7,438 nucleotides of DNA from Anaerolineae bacterium (lineage in GTDB: Bacteria; Chloroflexota; Anaerolineae; B4-G1): positions 1 to 7,438 of the forward strand of contig JAUWOI010000203.1 in the NCBI GenBank assembly GCA_030612185.1, given 5' to 3'. A program made the position numbers and the translations under genes. The notes under the pieces were generated by a model, which did no database searches, had not been told where the DNA came from, and saw only the letters and a list, made by a program, of their open reading frames with translations. The number at the start of each line of letters is the position of its first letter. Position 1 is the first letter of the stretch. Below are positions 1-5,811 of the stretch, one piece after another.

Positions 1-668
1 CAGGGCTGGCGGCGGCGGTGGCAGTGACCGCCTATTCCTATATGAGCCTGGTCCCCATCATCCAGCCACCACTGATGCGGCTCTTCACCACCAGGCGGGA
101 GCGGGCGATCCGTATGGAATACACTCCCAGGCCGGTCTCCAGGACGGTGGTGATACTTTTCCCCATCGTGGTGACCTTGCTAGCATCCATCTTCCTGCCG
201 CAGACCGCGCCCCTCATCGCCATGTTGATGCTGGGCAATCTGATGAGAGAGTCAGGCGTGGTGGAGGGGCTCAGCCGCACCGCGCAGGAGGCGATCACCA
301 ACACCGCCACGCTCTTTCTGGGCTTGGTCATCGGCTCGACGATGCAAGGAGCGGCTTTCCTCAGCCTGGGTACCGTCAAGGTGCTGCTGCTGGGCCTGAT
401 GGCCTTCGCGCTTGATACCATCGGCGGCATCATGTTCGGGAAACTGGTATGTGTGCTCTCGGGGCAGCGGATCAACCCCCTGGTGGGAGCCGCGGCCATC
501 AGCGCCTTCCCGATGAGCGGGCGACTGGCACAGCAGGTGGCGTTGGAGGAGGATAACCAGAACTTTATCCTGATGCACGCCCTCGGCGCGAACACCGCCG
601 GACAGGTGGCGTCGGTCATCGCGGCGGGCGTACTGATGGCACTGATCTTCCCTTTCATTTCGCCTTAG
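1..668 (+). CDS. oadB: Na+-translocating decarboxylase beta subunit (OadB/GcdB/MmdB family), 5'-truncated by window edge
   Basis: This is the C-terminal half (about 222 residues; first full codon at base 3) of the integral-membrane beta subunit of a biotin-dependent, sodium-pumping decarboxylase. The beta subunit decarboxylates carboxybiotin and couples this to Na+ export; full-length members are about 375-430 residues. The AYSYMSLVPIIQPP segment (from about base 30) is the family's helix-IV signature, containing the conserved Tyr. NPLVGAAAISAFPMSGR at about 474-524 keeps Asn, Gly, Ser and Arg at spacings 0/+4/+9/+16, matching N373/G377/S382/R389 of Klebsiella OadB, so the visible part looks functional. 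Several hydrophobic segments are evident, and the final MHALGANTAGQVASVIAAGVL stretch is typical. The aspartate of the earlier DGPT region lies outside the window. Substrate (oxaloacetate, methylmalonyl-CoA or glutaconyl-CoA) cannot be decided without the alpha subunit. The frame is open to the left edge, so the GTG at 18 is an internal Val codon, not a start. Confidence 0.93.
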   Translation, partial: GLAAAVAVTAYSYMSLVPIIQPPLMRLFTTRRERAIRMEYTPRPVSRTVVILFPIVVTLLASIFLPQTAPLIAMLMLGNLMRESGVVEGLSRTAQEAITNTATLFLGLVIGSTMQGAAFLSLGTVKVLLLGLMAFALDTIGGIMFGKLVCVLSGQRINPLVGAAAISAFPMSGRLAQQVALEEDNQNFILMHALGANTAGQVASVIAAGVLMALIFPFISP

Positions 669-681
669 GAGGACGAGAGAC

Positions 682-2259
682 ATGCGAAAGGGTTTGCGGC
701 TGGTAATACAGGGCCTGGTGGCACTGCTGGCCCTCTGTCTCGTGGCAGGCGGGGGAATACTTGTCTATCCGGTTACGTACAATGACCGCATCTATCCGGG
801 AGTCTCTGTCCACGACGTGGATGTGGGCGGGCTGGTGGTGGATGAGGCCACGGCAGTGCTGATCGAAGGGCTGCCGGACCCCGCTGCTCAGGTAATCGAA
901 CTGCGCGCCGGGGAGCAGGCCTGGTCGTTCAGTTGGGCTGATGCAGGGCAGGGCTACGACTACGCTGGCACGGCGGCCGCCGCTTATCTTGTCGCCCGCC
1001 AAGGACTGTGGTACGATTGGGTTCCATCGGCCTGGCGCGTCAGGCTGTTGGGACGTCGAATAGAGCCGCTTGTTATCCCCGCTGATCCAGAGCAAGTCGT
1101 GACTGCATTGGAAGGCGTGGCCCCCGCTGTTTTCGTGCCGCCGGTAGATGCCCAACTGCAGATCGGCCCAGGCACCGTTGACCCTCTCCCTGGTCAGGCC
1201 GGGGTGGCGCTCGATGTGGAGGCCAGCGCCGCGCGGGTGTTCCAGGCGCTGGCGGACAGTGCGAAAGGACTCCCCCCCGAAGCGGGGGGGCTGGGGGGGA
1301 TAGTCGAGTTAGCGACAGTGGCCGTGCCCCCGCGCCTCTCCGAGCCGGAGCCCGCCCACACGCTAGCCCGGTCGCTCCTGGCGCACCCCTTCACGCTCGT
1401 CGCCGACGACCCGTTGACCGGCTATCGCGCCGACTTCGCGGCCCCACCGGAGCGGATGGCTACCTGGCTGCGGGCGGTCCCCGACTATACGCCAGACACC
1501 GCCCGTTTGGTACTGGAGGTGGACGAGGTGGCGGTGCGGGCCTGGCTGGATGAGATCGCGCCGCAGTTAGGGCCTGGGCGAATCCTGGACGTCGCCGAGA
1601 CACTGGCTCGCACGGTGGCAGCGCTGACCGCTGGCGAGCACCAGGCCCAGTCCCACATTAGTCATCCCGAGAGCATCTACATAGTCCAGCCCGGCGACGC
1701 CTTCTTCGACATCGCCTACAGTTATGGCTTTCCCCAGTGGCGGCTAGAGGAGGCTAATCCCGACGTGGACCCGGACGCACTGGCCATCGGAATGGAGTTG
1801 GTCATACCCTCCATTGATGTCCTCTTCCCCCATCCACTAGCGCCCGGTAAGCGCATCGAGATCAGTCTGACAGAGCAGCGGCTGCGTGCCTACGGGGATG
1901 AGCAACTGGTCTACGACTTCACCTGCTCAAGCGGGATGACGAGCACCCCGACCATCGCCGGGCAGTTCCAGGTGCTTTTCAAAGAGGACAGCGCCTACGC
2001 CTCGCGCTGGGGTCTGGAGATGCCCTACTTTATGGCCGTCTACCAGGAAGGGCCGGATTTCGCTAACGGCATCCACGAACTACCAATCACGTCCTATGGA
2101 GAGCGGTTATGGGCCGGTGTCCTGGGTTGGCCAGCCTCTTATGGCTGCATCATCCTTAACGTCGGTGACGCGGAGGCGCTCTACAACTGGGCTCCGGTAG
2201 GGACGCTGGTGCGCATCACGGGCGTGGCACCGGGTACGCCGACCTACGAAGAGCAGTAG
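682..2259 (+). CDS. Membrane-anchored L,D-transpeptidase with PG-binding, LysM and YkuD domains
   Basis: A 525-residue cell-wall enzyme expected to form or remodel 3-3 peptidoglycan cross-links outside the membrane. Residues about 8-29 form a single hydrophobic anchor. Residues about 37-60 (RIYPGVSVHDVDVGGL) match the start of the putative peptidoglycan-binding (PG_binding_4/VanW-associated) module. A LysM domain spans about 332-377 (YIVQPGD ... LVIPS). The YkuD catalytic domain is about 391-516, with His465 (GIHELP) and nucleophile Cys489 in ASYGCII, followed by LYNWAPVGTLVRI, typical of the fold's end. The canonical S-H-G-C-I-R motif is altered: Tyr487 replaces His and Ile491 replaces Arg. 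Start: ATG 682 follows AGGAGG (667-672), which overlaps the stop of oadB, so translation is probably coupled. A C7/G7/G7 homopolymer segment lies inside the gene (1272-1299) but keeps frame. Domain assignment is firm; substrate and physiological role are inferred. Confidence 0.9.
   Translation: MRKGLRLVIQGLVALLALCLVAGGGILVYPVTYNDRIYPGVSVHDVDVGGLVVDEATAVLIEGLPDPAAQVIELRAGEQAWSFSWADAGQGYDYAGTAAAAYLVARQGLWYDWVPSAWRVRLLGRRIEPLVIPADPEQVVTALEGVAPAVFVPPVDAQLQIGPGTVDPLPGQAGVALDVEASAARVFQALADSAKGLPPEAGGLGGIVELATVAVPPRLSEPEPAHTLARSLLAHPFTLVADDPLTGYRADFAAPPERMATWLRAVPDYTPDTARLVLEVDEVAVRAWLDEIAPQLGPGRILDVAETLARTVAALTAGEHQAQSHISHPESIYIVQPGDAFFDIAYSYGFPQWRLEEANPDVDPDALAIGMELVIPSIDVLFPHPLAPGKRIEISLTEQRLRAYGDEQLVYDFTCSSGMTSTPTIAGQFQVLFKEDSAYASRWGLEMPYFMAVYQEGPDFANGIHELPITSYGERLWAGVLGWPASYGCIILNVGDAEALYNWAPVGTLVRITGVAPGTPTYEEQ
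1272..1299. repeat. C7/G7/G7 homopolymer hairpin inside the L,D-transpeptidase gene
   Basis: Seven C (1272-1278), a five-base loop GAAGC, seven G (1284-1290), CT, then seven G (1293-1299). The C and first G tracts can form a 7-bp perfect stem. In frame it encodes a Gly/Pro-rich linker (GLPPEAGGLGG, from about residue 196) between domain segments, so a length change in multiples of three would probably be tolerated. Such runs are prone to slippage and to assembly error; here the frame is intact on both sides. Confidence 0.8.
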
Positions 2260-2286
2260 GCGGGAGACAACATATCTTACACAACT

Positions 2287-2301
2287 GAGGAGGTTACTAT
2301 G
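2287..2301 (+). promoter_or_regulatory. Shine-Dalgarno and ATG of the AOR gene, one base out of frame
   Basis: GAGGAGG (2287-2293) lies five bases before ATG (2299-2301), the best initiation site in this intergenic gap. Read in frame, this ATG gives only M-P-L-R-V-S-R and stops at TAA (2320-2322). Skipping one base after the CCC codon (T2305) gives MPYGYHGKILHVDL, which matches the usual N-terminus of aldehyde ferredoxin oxidoreductases. The site is therefore the original start of the gene that follows, displaced by one base. Confidence 0.75.
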
Positions 2302-2326
2302 CCCTTACGGGTATCACGGTAAGATC

Positions 2327-4183
2327 TTGCACGTAGATCTCACAACGAGGAAATTGGAGGTGGAGGAGCCCGACGAGACCTTCTATCGCAAGTACATGGG
2401 CGGGAGCGCGATGGGGACCTACTACCTGCTGAAGCACACCCCGCCCGGGGCCGACCCTATGGGGCCGGAAAACACGCTGAGCCTGATGGTCGGCGTCGTC
2501 ACTGGCGCGCCCTTCTCCGGCCAGTCCCGCGTCAACGCCACGGCCAAATCCCCCGAGACCGGGCTGATCGGCGACTCACAAGCCGGCGGTTTCTGGCCCG
2601 TCGAACTGAAAGCCGCTGGCTTCGACGGCGTCGTGATTCACGGCAAGGCCGAGCGGCCCGTCTATCTGTGGGTGCACAACGGGGAGGTGGAACTGCGGGA
2701 CGCCGCCCACCTCTGGGGCCGCTTCACCGCCGATGTAGAGGATGCCATCCGGGAAGAATTGGACGATGCACGCATCCAGATCCTCCAGTGTGGTCCGGCA
2801 GCCGAGAAGGGGGTGCGCTTCGGGGCACTCATCAACAACGCCAACCGGGCCAACGGGCGGACTGGTATGGGTACGGTGATGGCCGCCAAGAACCTCAAGG
2901 CGGTCATCGTGCGGGGGCGTAGCCGTCCCAAACTGGCCGACTCAGGGGCGGTGAGGGCGTTGGCGAAGTGGGGGGGCGAGCACGTCGGGGAATCGGGCGT
3001 AGCGGGAATGAGGCTCCTGGGCACCCCCGGCGTCGTCCTTTCCCAGGACAAGAGTGGCGGCCTGCCCACCCGCAACTGGTCCAGCGGCACCTTCGAGGGA
3101 GCCGAGGCCATCAGCGGGCAGCGGATGGCCGAGACTATCCTCAAAGAGGGGGACACCTGCTTCGGCTGCGTGGTGCGCTGCAAGCGTGTTGTGGAGGTGG
3201 CCGAGGGGCCCTATCAGGTGGATCCCCGCTACGGCGGTCCGGAGTACGAGACTCTGGCCACGATGGGCTCCTACTGCGGTGTCTCTGATCTGACGGCGAT
3301 CGCCCGTGCCAACCAACTATGCAACATGTACGGGATGGACACCAGCTCCTGTGGCGCGACCGTCGCCTGGGCGATGGATTGCTTCGAGCAGGGACTACTC
3401 ACCTCAGAGGACACCGATGGCATCGAACTCCGCTTCGGCAATGCTGGGGCGTTGGTACAGATGGTGGACCGCAGCGGGAAGCGAGAGGGCTTCGGACGCG
3501 TCCTGGGGGAGGGCTCCGCCCGTGCGGCCGAAATCCTGGGCGTGGGCCAGGACCTGGTCGTGACGGTGAAGGGACAGGAACTACCTGCCCACATGCCCCA
3601 GGTCAAGCGGAGCCTGGCCCTCATCTACGCCGTCAACCCCTTCGGTGCGGACCACATGTCGCATGAGCACGACCCTTGCTACAAGTACTACCCGGGACGA
3701 ATGGCTGAACTGGACCTTATGGATCCCCAGCCGGTGGACGTACTGAATGCGGAGAAGGTGCGCTATGCCCTCTATACCCAGTGTCTATACAGTTGCCTGG
3801 ACAGCGTGAGCGTGTGCCAGTTTGTCTTCGGCCCGGCCTGGCAACTCTACGGGCCCAGCCAGTTGGTGGAGGCGGTGCGGGCGGTCACCGGCTGGAACGC
3901 CAGTCTGTGGGAACTGATGAAAGTAGGAGAGCGGCGGTTGAATTTGTTGCGGGCCTTCAACGCCCGCGAGGGGGTTGGCGCAGAGGCGGATACGGTGCCG
4001 CCCAAGTTGCTGACCCCGCTGCAGGGTGGGGCTAGCGATGGAGTGGCGGTCAGCGCCGAGGAGGTCGAGGAAGCCAAGGCACTCTACTACCGGATGGCCG
4101 GCTGGGACGAGAGCGGCCGCCCGACGCGGGCCAAACTGGAGGAACTGGCCCTGGGCTGGGTAGCAGACGAACTGGGGCTCTAG
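2327..4183 (+). CDS. aor: Aldehyde ferredoxin oxidoreductase (tungsten/molybdenum-pterin, 4Fe-4S)
   Basis: AOR-family enzyme: oxidises aldehydes to carboxylic acids with ferredoxin as acceptor, in the cytoplasm, using a tungsto- (or molybdo-) bispterin and one 4Fe-4S cluster. The open frame gives 618 residues from TTG 2327; with the upstream homologous segment it would be about 627 (Pyrococcus AOR is 605). Numbered from TTG 2327, cluster ligands are Cys278, Cys281 and Cys285 (CFGCVVRC) and Cys497 (DSVSVCQ), matching C288/C291/C295/C494 of P. furiosus AOR. GPEYE (305-309), MDTSSCG near Asp338 and His443 in GADHMSHEHDP fit the pterin and active-site regions. The second pterin motif, usually D-x-x-G-L-C, reads DSVSVC, suggesting a divergent subfamily. 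TTG 2327 is only the first permissible in-frame start; codons from 2306 encode the family's YGYHGKI, and the likely true start is ATG 2299 in another frame. It lies 39 bases after the transpeptidase stop and is probably co-transcribed. Substrate unknown. Confidence 0.93.
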   Translation: MHVDLTTRKLEVEEPDETFYRKYMGGSAMGTYYLLKHTPPGADPMGPENTLSLMVGVVTGAPFSGQSRVNATAKSPETGLIGDSQAGGFWPVELKAAGFDGVVIHGKAERPVYLWVHNGEVELRDAAHLWGRFTADVEDAIREELDDARIQILQCGPAAEKGVRFGALINNANRANGRTGMGTVMAAKNLKAVIVRGRSRPKLADSGAVRALAKWGGEHVGESGVAGMRLLGTPGVVLSQDKSGGLPTRNWSSGTFEGAEAISGQRMAETILKEGDTCFGCVVRCKRVVEVAEGPYQVDPRYGGPEYETLATMGSYCGVSDLTAIARANQLCNMYGMDTSSCGATVAWAMDCFEQGLLTSEDTDGIELRFGNAGALVQMVDRSGKREGFGRVLGEGSARAAEILGVGQDLVVTVKGQELPAHMPQVKRSLALIYAVNPFGADHMSHEHDPCYKYYPGRMAELDLMDPQPVDVLNAEKVRYALYTQCLYSCLDSVSVCQFVFGPAWQLYGPSQLVEAVRAVTGWNASLWELMKVGERRLNLLRAFNAREGVGAEADTVPPKLLTPLQGGASDGVAVSAEEVEEAKALYYRMAGWDESGRPTRAKLEELALGWVADELGL

Positions 4184-4206
4184 CGATTCTCAAGTGAGAG
4201 GAGAAA

Positions 4207-4238
4207 GGGCTGGAAAGGCGGTTACGCCTCTCCAGCCC
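4207..4238. terminator. Bidirectional hairpin terminator between convergent genes
   Basis: GGGCTGGA (4207-4214) pairs with TCCAGCCC (4231-4238). Inside, after one A/C mismatch, AGGCG (4216-4220) pairs with CGCCT (4225-4229) around a GTTA loop, giving 13 paired bases in a 32-base hairpin. It sits 23 bases after the AOR stop and 22 bases beyond the lipoprotein stop on the other strand. The trailing T-tracts are modest (CGTTT on the plus strand, TTTCTCCTCT on the minus strand), so it may be an imperfect intrinsic terminator serving both directions. Confidence 0.75.
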
Positions 4239-4260
4239 ATCGTTTAACCAGATGGTTATA

Positions 4261-5163
4261 TCATACGCTCCGCCTGCGATGTGTGACCAGCACGCTGCCC
4301 AGAGCCAGCACCGGCAAGGCGATACCTGGCAAGCAGGGACACAACTGACAGAGGCTCTTTTTCCCCTCTGTTGGCGGAGAGACAACCGGTGGGGAGGTCG
4401 GTTCAGGAAGTGGCTCCTCGGTCGGTTCTGGCGTGACCTGCGCGGCAGGCTCCTCACCGGCCTCGCTCGGTGGGCCGCCCCAGGTTAGCGAAAGTTCCTG
4501 CACGGGCTCCTCTGACAACAGGTCCATCTCCCAGGTGACAGTATTCTCTGCCTCATCATAGGTAGCATTCTCCTGAGGCTCGTAGACGGAAATGGACGCC
4601 GGCGCAGTAACGCGATAGAATAGGTTGATGTCCATCATCTCGAGGAACTGCCGCTGCATCTCCTCTTCCTCTGCGGTCAGCGTTGCTTCCGGCAGCGGTG
4701 TGGCTTCCATCTCCCCGCTGCTCTTGGCCACTTCGCTGCCTACCTCTTGCGTGTTGACGGTGATGCGCATCGTCGTCGTGTCGCCAGACTGCTCGAAGGT
4801 GATCTCATCGCTGCCGCCAAAGGCCGGGTTCTCACTGAGCGCAACCAGCTCATCCAACGAGTTGAAAGGTATAGACACGCGGACGCCGGTAACCTCCTTC
4901 TCCGCGTCCACGTACTCTTCACAGGTAGCGCGTGGATTTTCCGCACACTCGTCCCATATACTCTGCCAGGGGTCCTCGGTCTCCTCCCCCGGCTCGGGGG
5001 TGACGAGCATCAGCATCTCGTAGGCATCGGTGTCTATGGCGGTAATCATGACTTTCTCGCCACCCCCGTCAGCGTTGATGATGTTCTGGATGTCAATGGT
5101 GATGCACCCGGTCAGTAGCAGTGCGGTGCTCAGGCTAACGAACAGGAATAGTCTCTTCAACAT
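4261..5163 (-). CDS. Lipoprotein with C-terminal membrane/sorting-like tail (LppM-like, tentative)
   Basis: A 300-residue exported protein of unknown function. The chosen start is ATG 5163, preceded by AAGGAGGAGG and followed by MLKRLFLFVSLSTALLLTGC; an upstream in-frame ATG at 5202 would add 13 residues and spoil the signal. The lipobox is LTGC, with Cys20 as the lipidation site. The mature part opens with TIDIQNIINADGGGEKVMI, a beta-rich segment recalling the LppM/DUF3153-type lipoprotein domain; this resemblance is weak. Cysteines in DECAENPRATCEEY could form a disulfide. Residues about 240-267 are a Pro/Glu/Thr-rich linker, then CQLCPC (272-277), a hydrophobic segment (about 278-294) and RRR (296-298). 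That tail looks like a C-terminal sorting or anchor signal. The gene appears to be last in the minus-strand block and faces the terminator. The repeat element lies just upstream and may separate its transcription from the SIS fragment. Confidence 0.82.
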   Translation of the reverse strand: MLKRLFLFVSLSTALLLTGCITIDIQNIINADGGGEKVMITAIDTDAYEMLMLVTPEPGEETEDPWQSIWDECAENPRATCEEYVDAEKEVTGVRVSIPFNSLDELVALSENPAFGGSDEITFEQSGDTTTMRITVNTQEVGSEVAKSSGEMEATPLPEATLTAEEEEMQRQFLEMMDINLFYRVTAPASISVYEPQENATYDEAENTVTWEMDLLSEEPVQELSLTWGGPPSEAGEEPAAQVTPEPTEEPLPEPTSPPVVSPPTEGKKSLCQLCPCLPGIALPVLALGSVLVTHRRRSV

Positions 5164-5214
5164 TGGCCTCCTCCTTGTGTTTGTTACTGCATGCAATATC
5201 ACTTGAGTGTGGCT

Positions 5215-5300
5215 GGAATTTATGGTAGTGACGACTTTAGTCGTTCCAAACGACTGAAATCGCTACTGTTTTTCACCGGTTTTTGGCCAGGCTCATACCA
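5215..5300. repeat. REP/MITE-like element with nested inverted repeats
   Basis: The core is an imperfect hairpin. GTAGTGACGACTTTAGTCGTT (5225-5245) pairs with AACGACTGAAATCGCTAC (5249-5266) across a CCA loop, with 16 of 18 aligned positions matching and one 3-base gap. The left arm contains its own palindrome, ACGACT-TT-AGTCGT, so the element can fold in alternative ways. The segment from the hairpin to about 5300 is AT-richer than its surroundings and marks the point where SIS homology stops. The outer borders are estimates; no target duplication is visible. Hairpin structure is seen directly; its nature as a dispersed element is inferred and would need copies elsewhere in the genome. Confidence 0.6.
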
Positions 5301-5636
5301 CCGTCTTCCCTCCTCGACGACGGCCACGATGTCGGGCGACTGGCCTGATTGGGAGATACCCAGCACGAGCGCGTCGCGCAACTGCGGCGGCGTGCGATAG
5401 ATGCCGAACAGCGATGGGGTGGCCAGCGCCACTGGCAGCCGGTTCAGTCCGCCGAAGAGGTACTGGGCGTAGCGGGCGGCGTTATCGGAGGTGCCGCGTG
5501 CAGCAATGACGGCGTAGCGCACGTCGCGGGCGCAAATAGCAGCGGCAATTCGCGCGGCGGTCCCAGCCTGCTCGTCCAACAGGCGGGCCAGCACCTCCGG
5601 CTGCTCGTGGATTTCCCGGCTCAGGTGGCTATTCAT
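5220..5636 (-). pseudogene. Truncated SIS-domain sugar-phosphate isomerase/deaminase-like protein
   Basis: Residues 1-112 match the N-terminal SIS domain of the two-SIS-domain family related to glucosamine-6-phosphate deaminase/isomerase and AgaS-type proteins. [15 protein letters not shown] opens the protein, [14 protein letters not shown] (47-60) and [16 protein letters not shown] (95-110) are the phosphosugar-binding signatures. Relatives are about 330-350 residues, with a second SIS domain. Here homology ends at EEGRR, and residues 113-138 (from [11 protein letters not shown]) are encoded by the repeat element, ending at TAA 5220-5222. The second domain is absent from the window, so the protein is almost certainly non-functional in its usual role unless a single domain is stable. 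Start ATG 5636 has GAGGAG about 11 bases upstream, overlapping the stop of the 29-codon ORF. Its place behind glpK suggests a former sugar- or glycerol-phosphate operon. Confidence 0.82.
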
Positions 5637-5651
5637 CGCGTGGCACTCTCC

Positions 5652-5741
5652 TCAATCCAACCGCTCCAGCGTCCTCAATTCCCGCCGCCGCATTGCCTCG
5701 GCTTGCTCCCTGCGCTCTTTCGTTTTCTTGCTCGCTGGCAT
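5652..5741 (-). CDS. 29-residue basic small ORF between glpK and the SIS fragment
   Basis: ATG at 5741 to TGA at 5652-5654. A GGAGGT lies ten bases upstream and a purine-rich AAGAAGGAAG abuts the ATG. The product is very charged (MPASKKTKERREQ, then EAMRRRELRTLERLD) with Lys/Arg, Glu and regular Leu, suggesting one amphipathic helix. No known family is recognised. The TGA is 15 bases before the SIS ATG and lies in that gene's ribosome-binding region, so the two are probably translated as a coupled pair. It lies 57 bases downstream of glpK in the same direction. It could be a genuine small protein, a leader coupling translation to the SIS gene, or a chance ORF; the good Shine-Dalgarno favours translation. 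Confidence 0.45.
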   Translation of the reverse strand: MPASKKTKERREQAEAMRRRELRTLERLD

Positions 5742-5780
5742 CTTCCTTCTTACCTCCGCGTCTAGAATCCGTGACTGGGA

Positions 5781-5811
5781 TTTGTCATTTGTCATTGTTC
5801 ATTGTTCATTT
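5781..5811. repeat. Heptanucleotide tandem repeat overlapping the 3' end of glpK
   Basis: On the plus strand there are two copies of TTTGTCA (5781-5794), then two copies of TTGTTCA (5795-5808), then TTT. On the coding strand of glpK these read as TGAACAA- and TGACAAA-type heptamers, and the gene's last codons and TGA stop (5799-5801) fall inside the array. This resembles the short tandemly repeated heptamers (STRR) known from cyanobacteria. Confidence 0.8.

Noticed and set aside
655..1155. 166-codon minus-strand frame opposite the transpeptidase start
   Set aside because: Antisense to a gene with clear signal anchor and PG-binding motif; no recognisable domain or ribosome-binding site.
2299..2322. 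Seven-codon ORF M-P-L-R-V-S-R as a regulatory leader peptide for AOR
   Set aside because: The overlapping other frame encodes conserved AOR N-terminal residues, so this is better explained as the displaced gene start than as an independent leader. It has no codon bias or attenuator-like structure.
4189..5200. CTCAAGTGA near 4190 and its reverse complement near 5191, flanking the lipoprotein gene
   Set aside because: Only nine bases match, with no extension or terminal structure; a chance pair is plausible at this distance.
5164..5219. A promoter for the lipoprotein gene in the short region before its SD, possibly supplied by the repeat element
   Set aside because: Candidates such as TTGGAA-N19-CATAAA and GATATT are too weak or poorly spaced to support a call, although a strong SD (AAGGAGGAGG) is present.
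5781..5811. Heptamer array as a CRISPR remnant
   Set aside because: Units are directly adjacent with no spacers and are only seven bases long.
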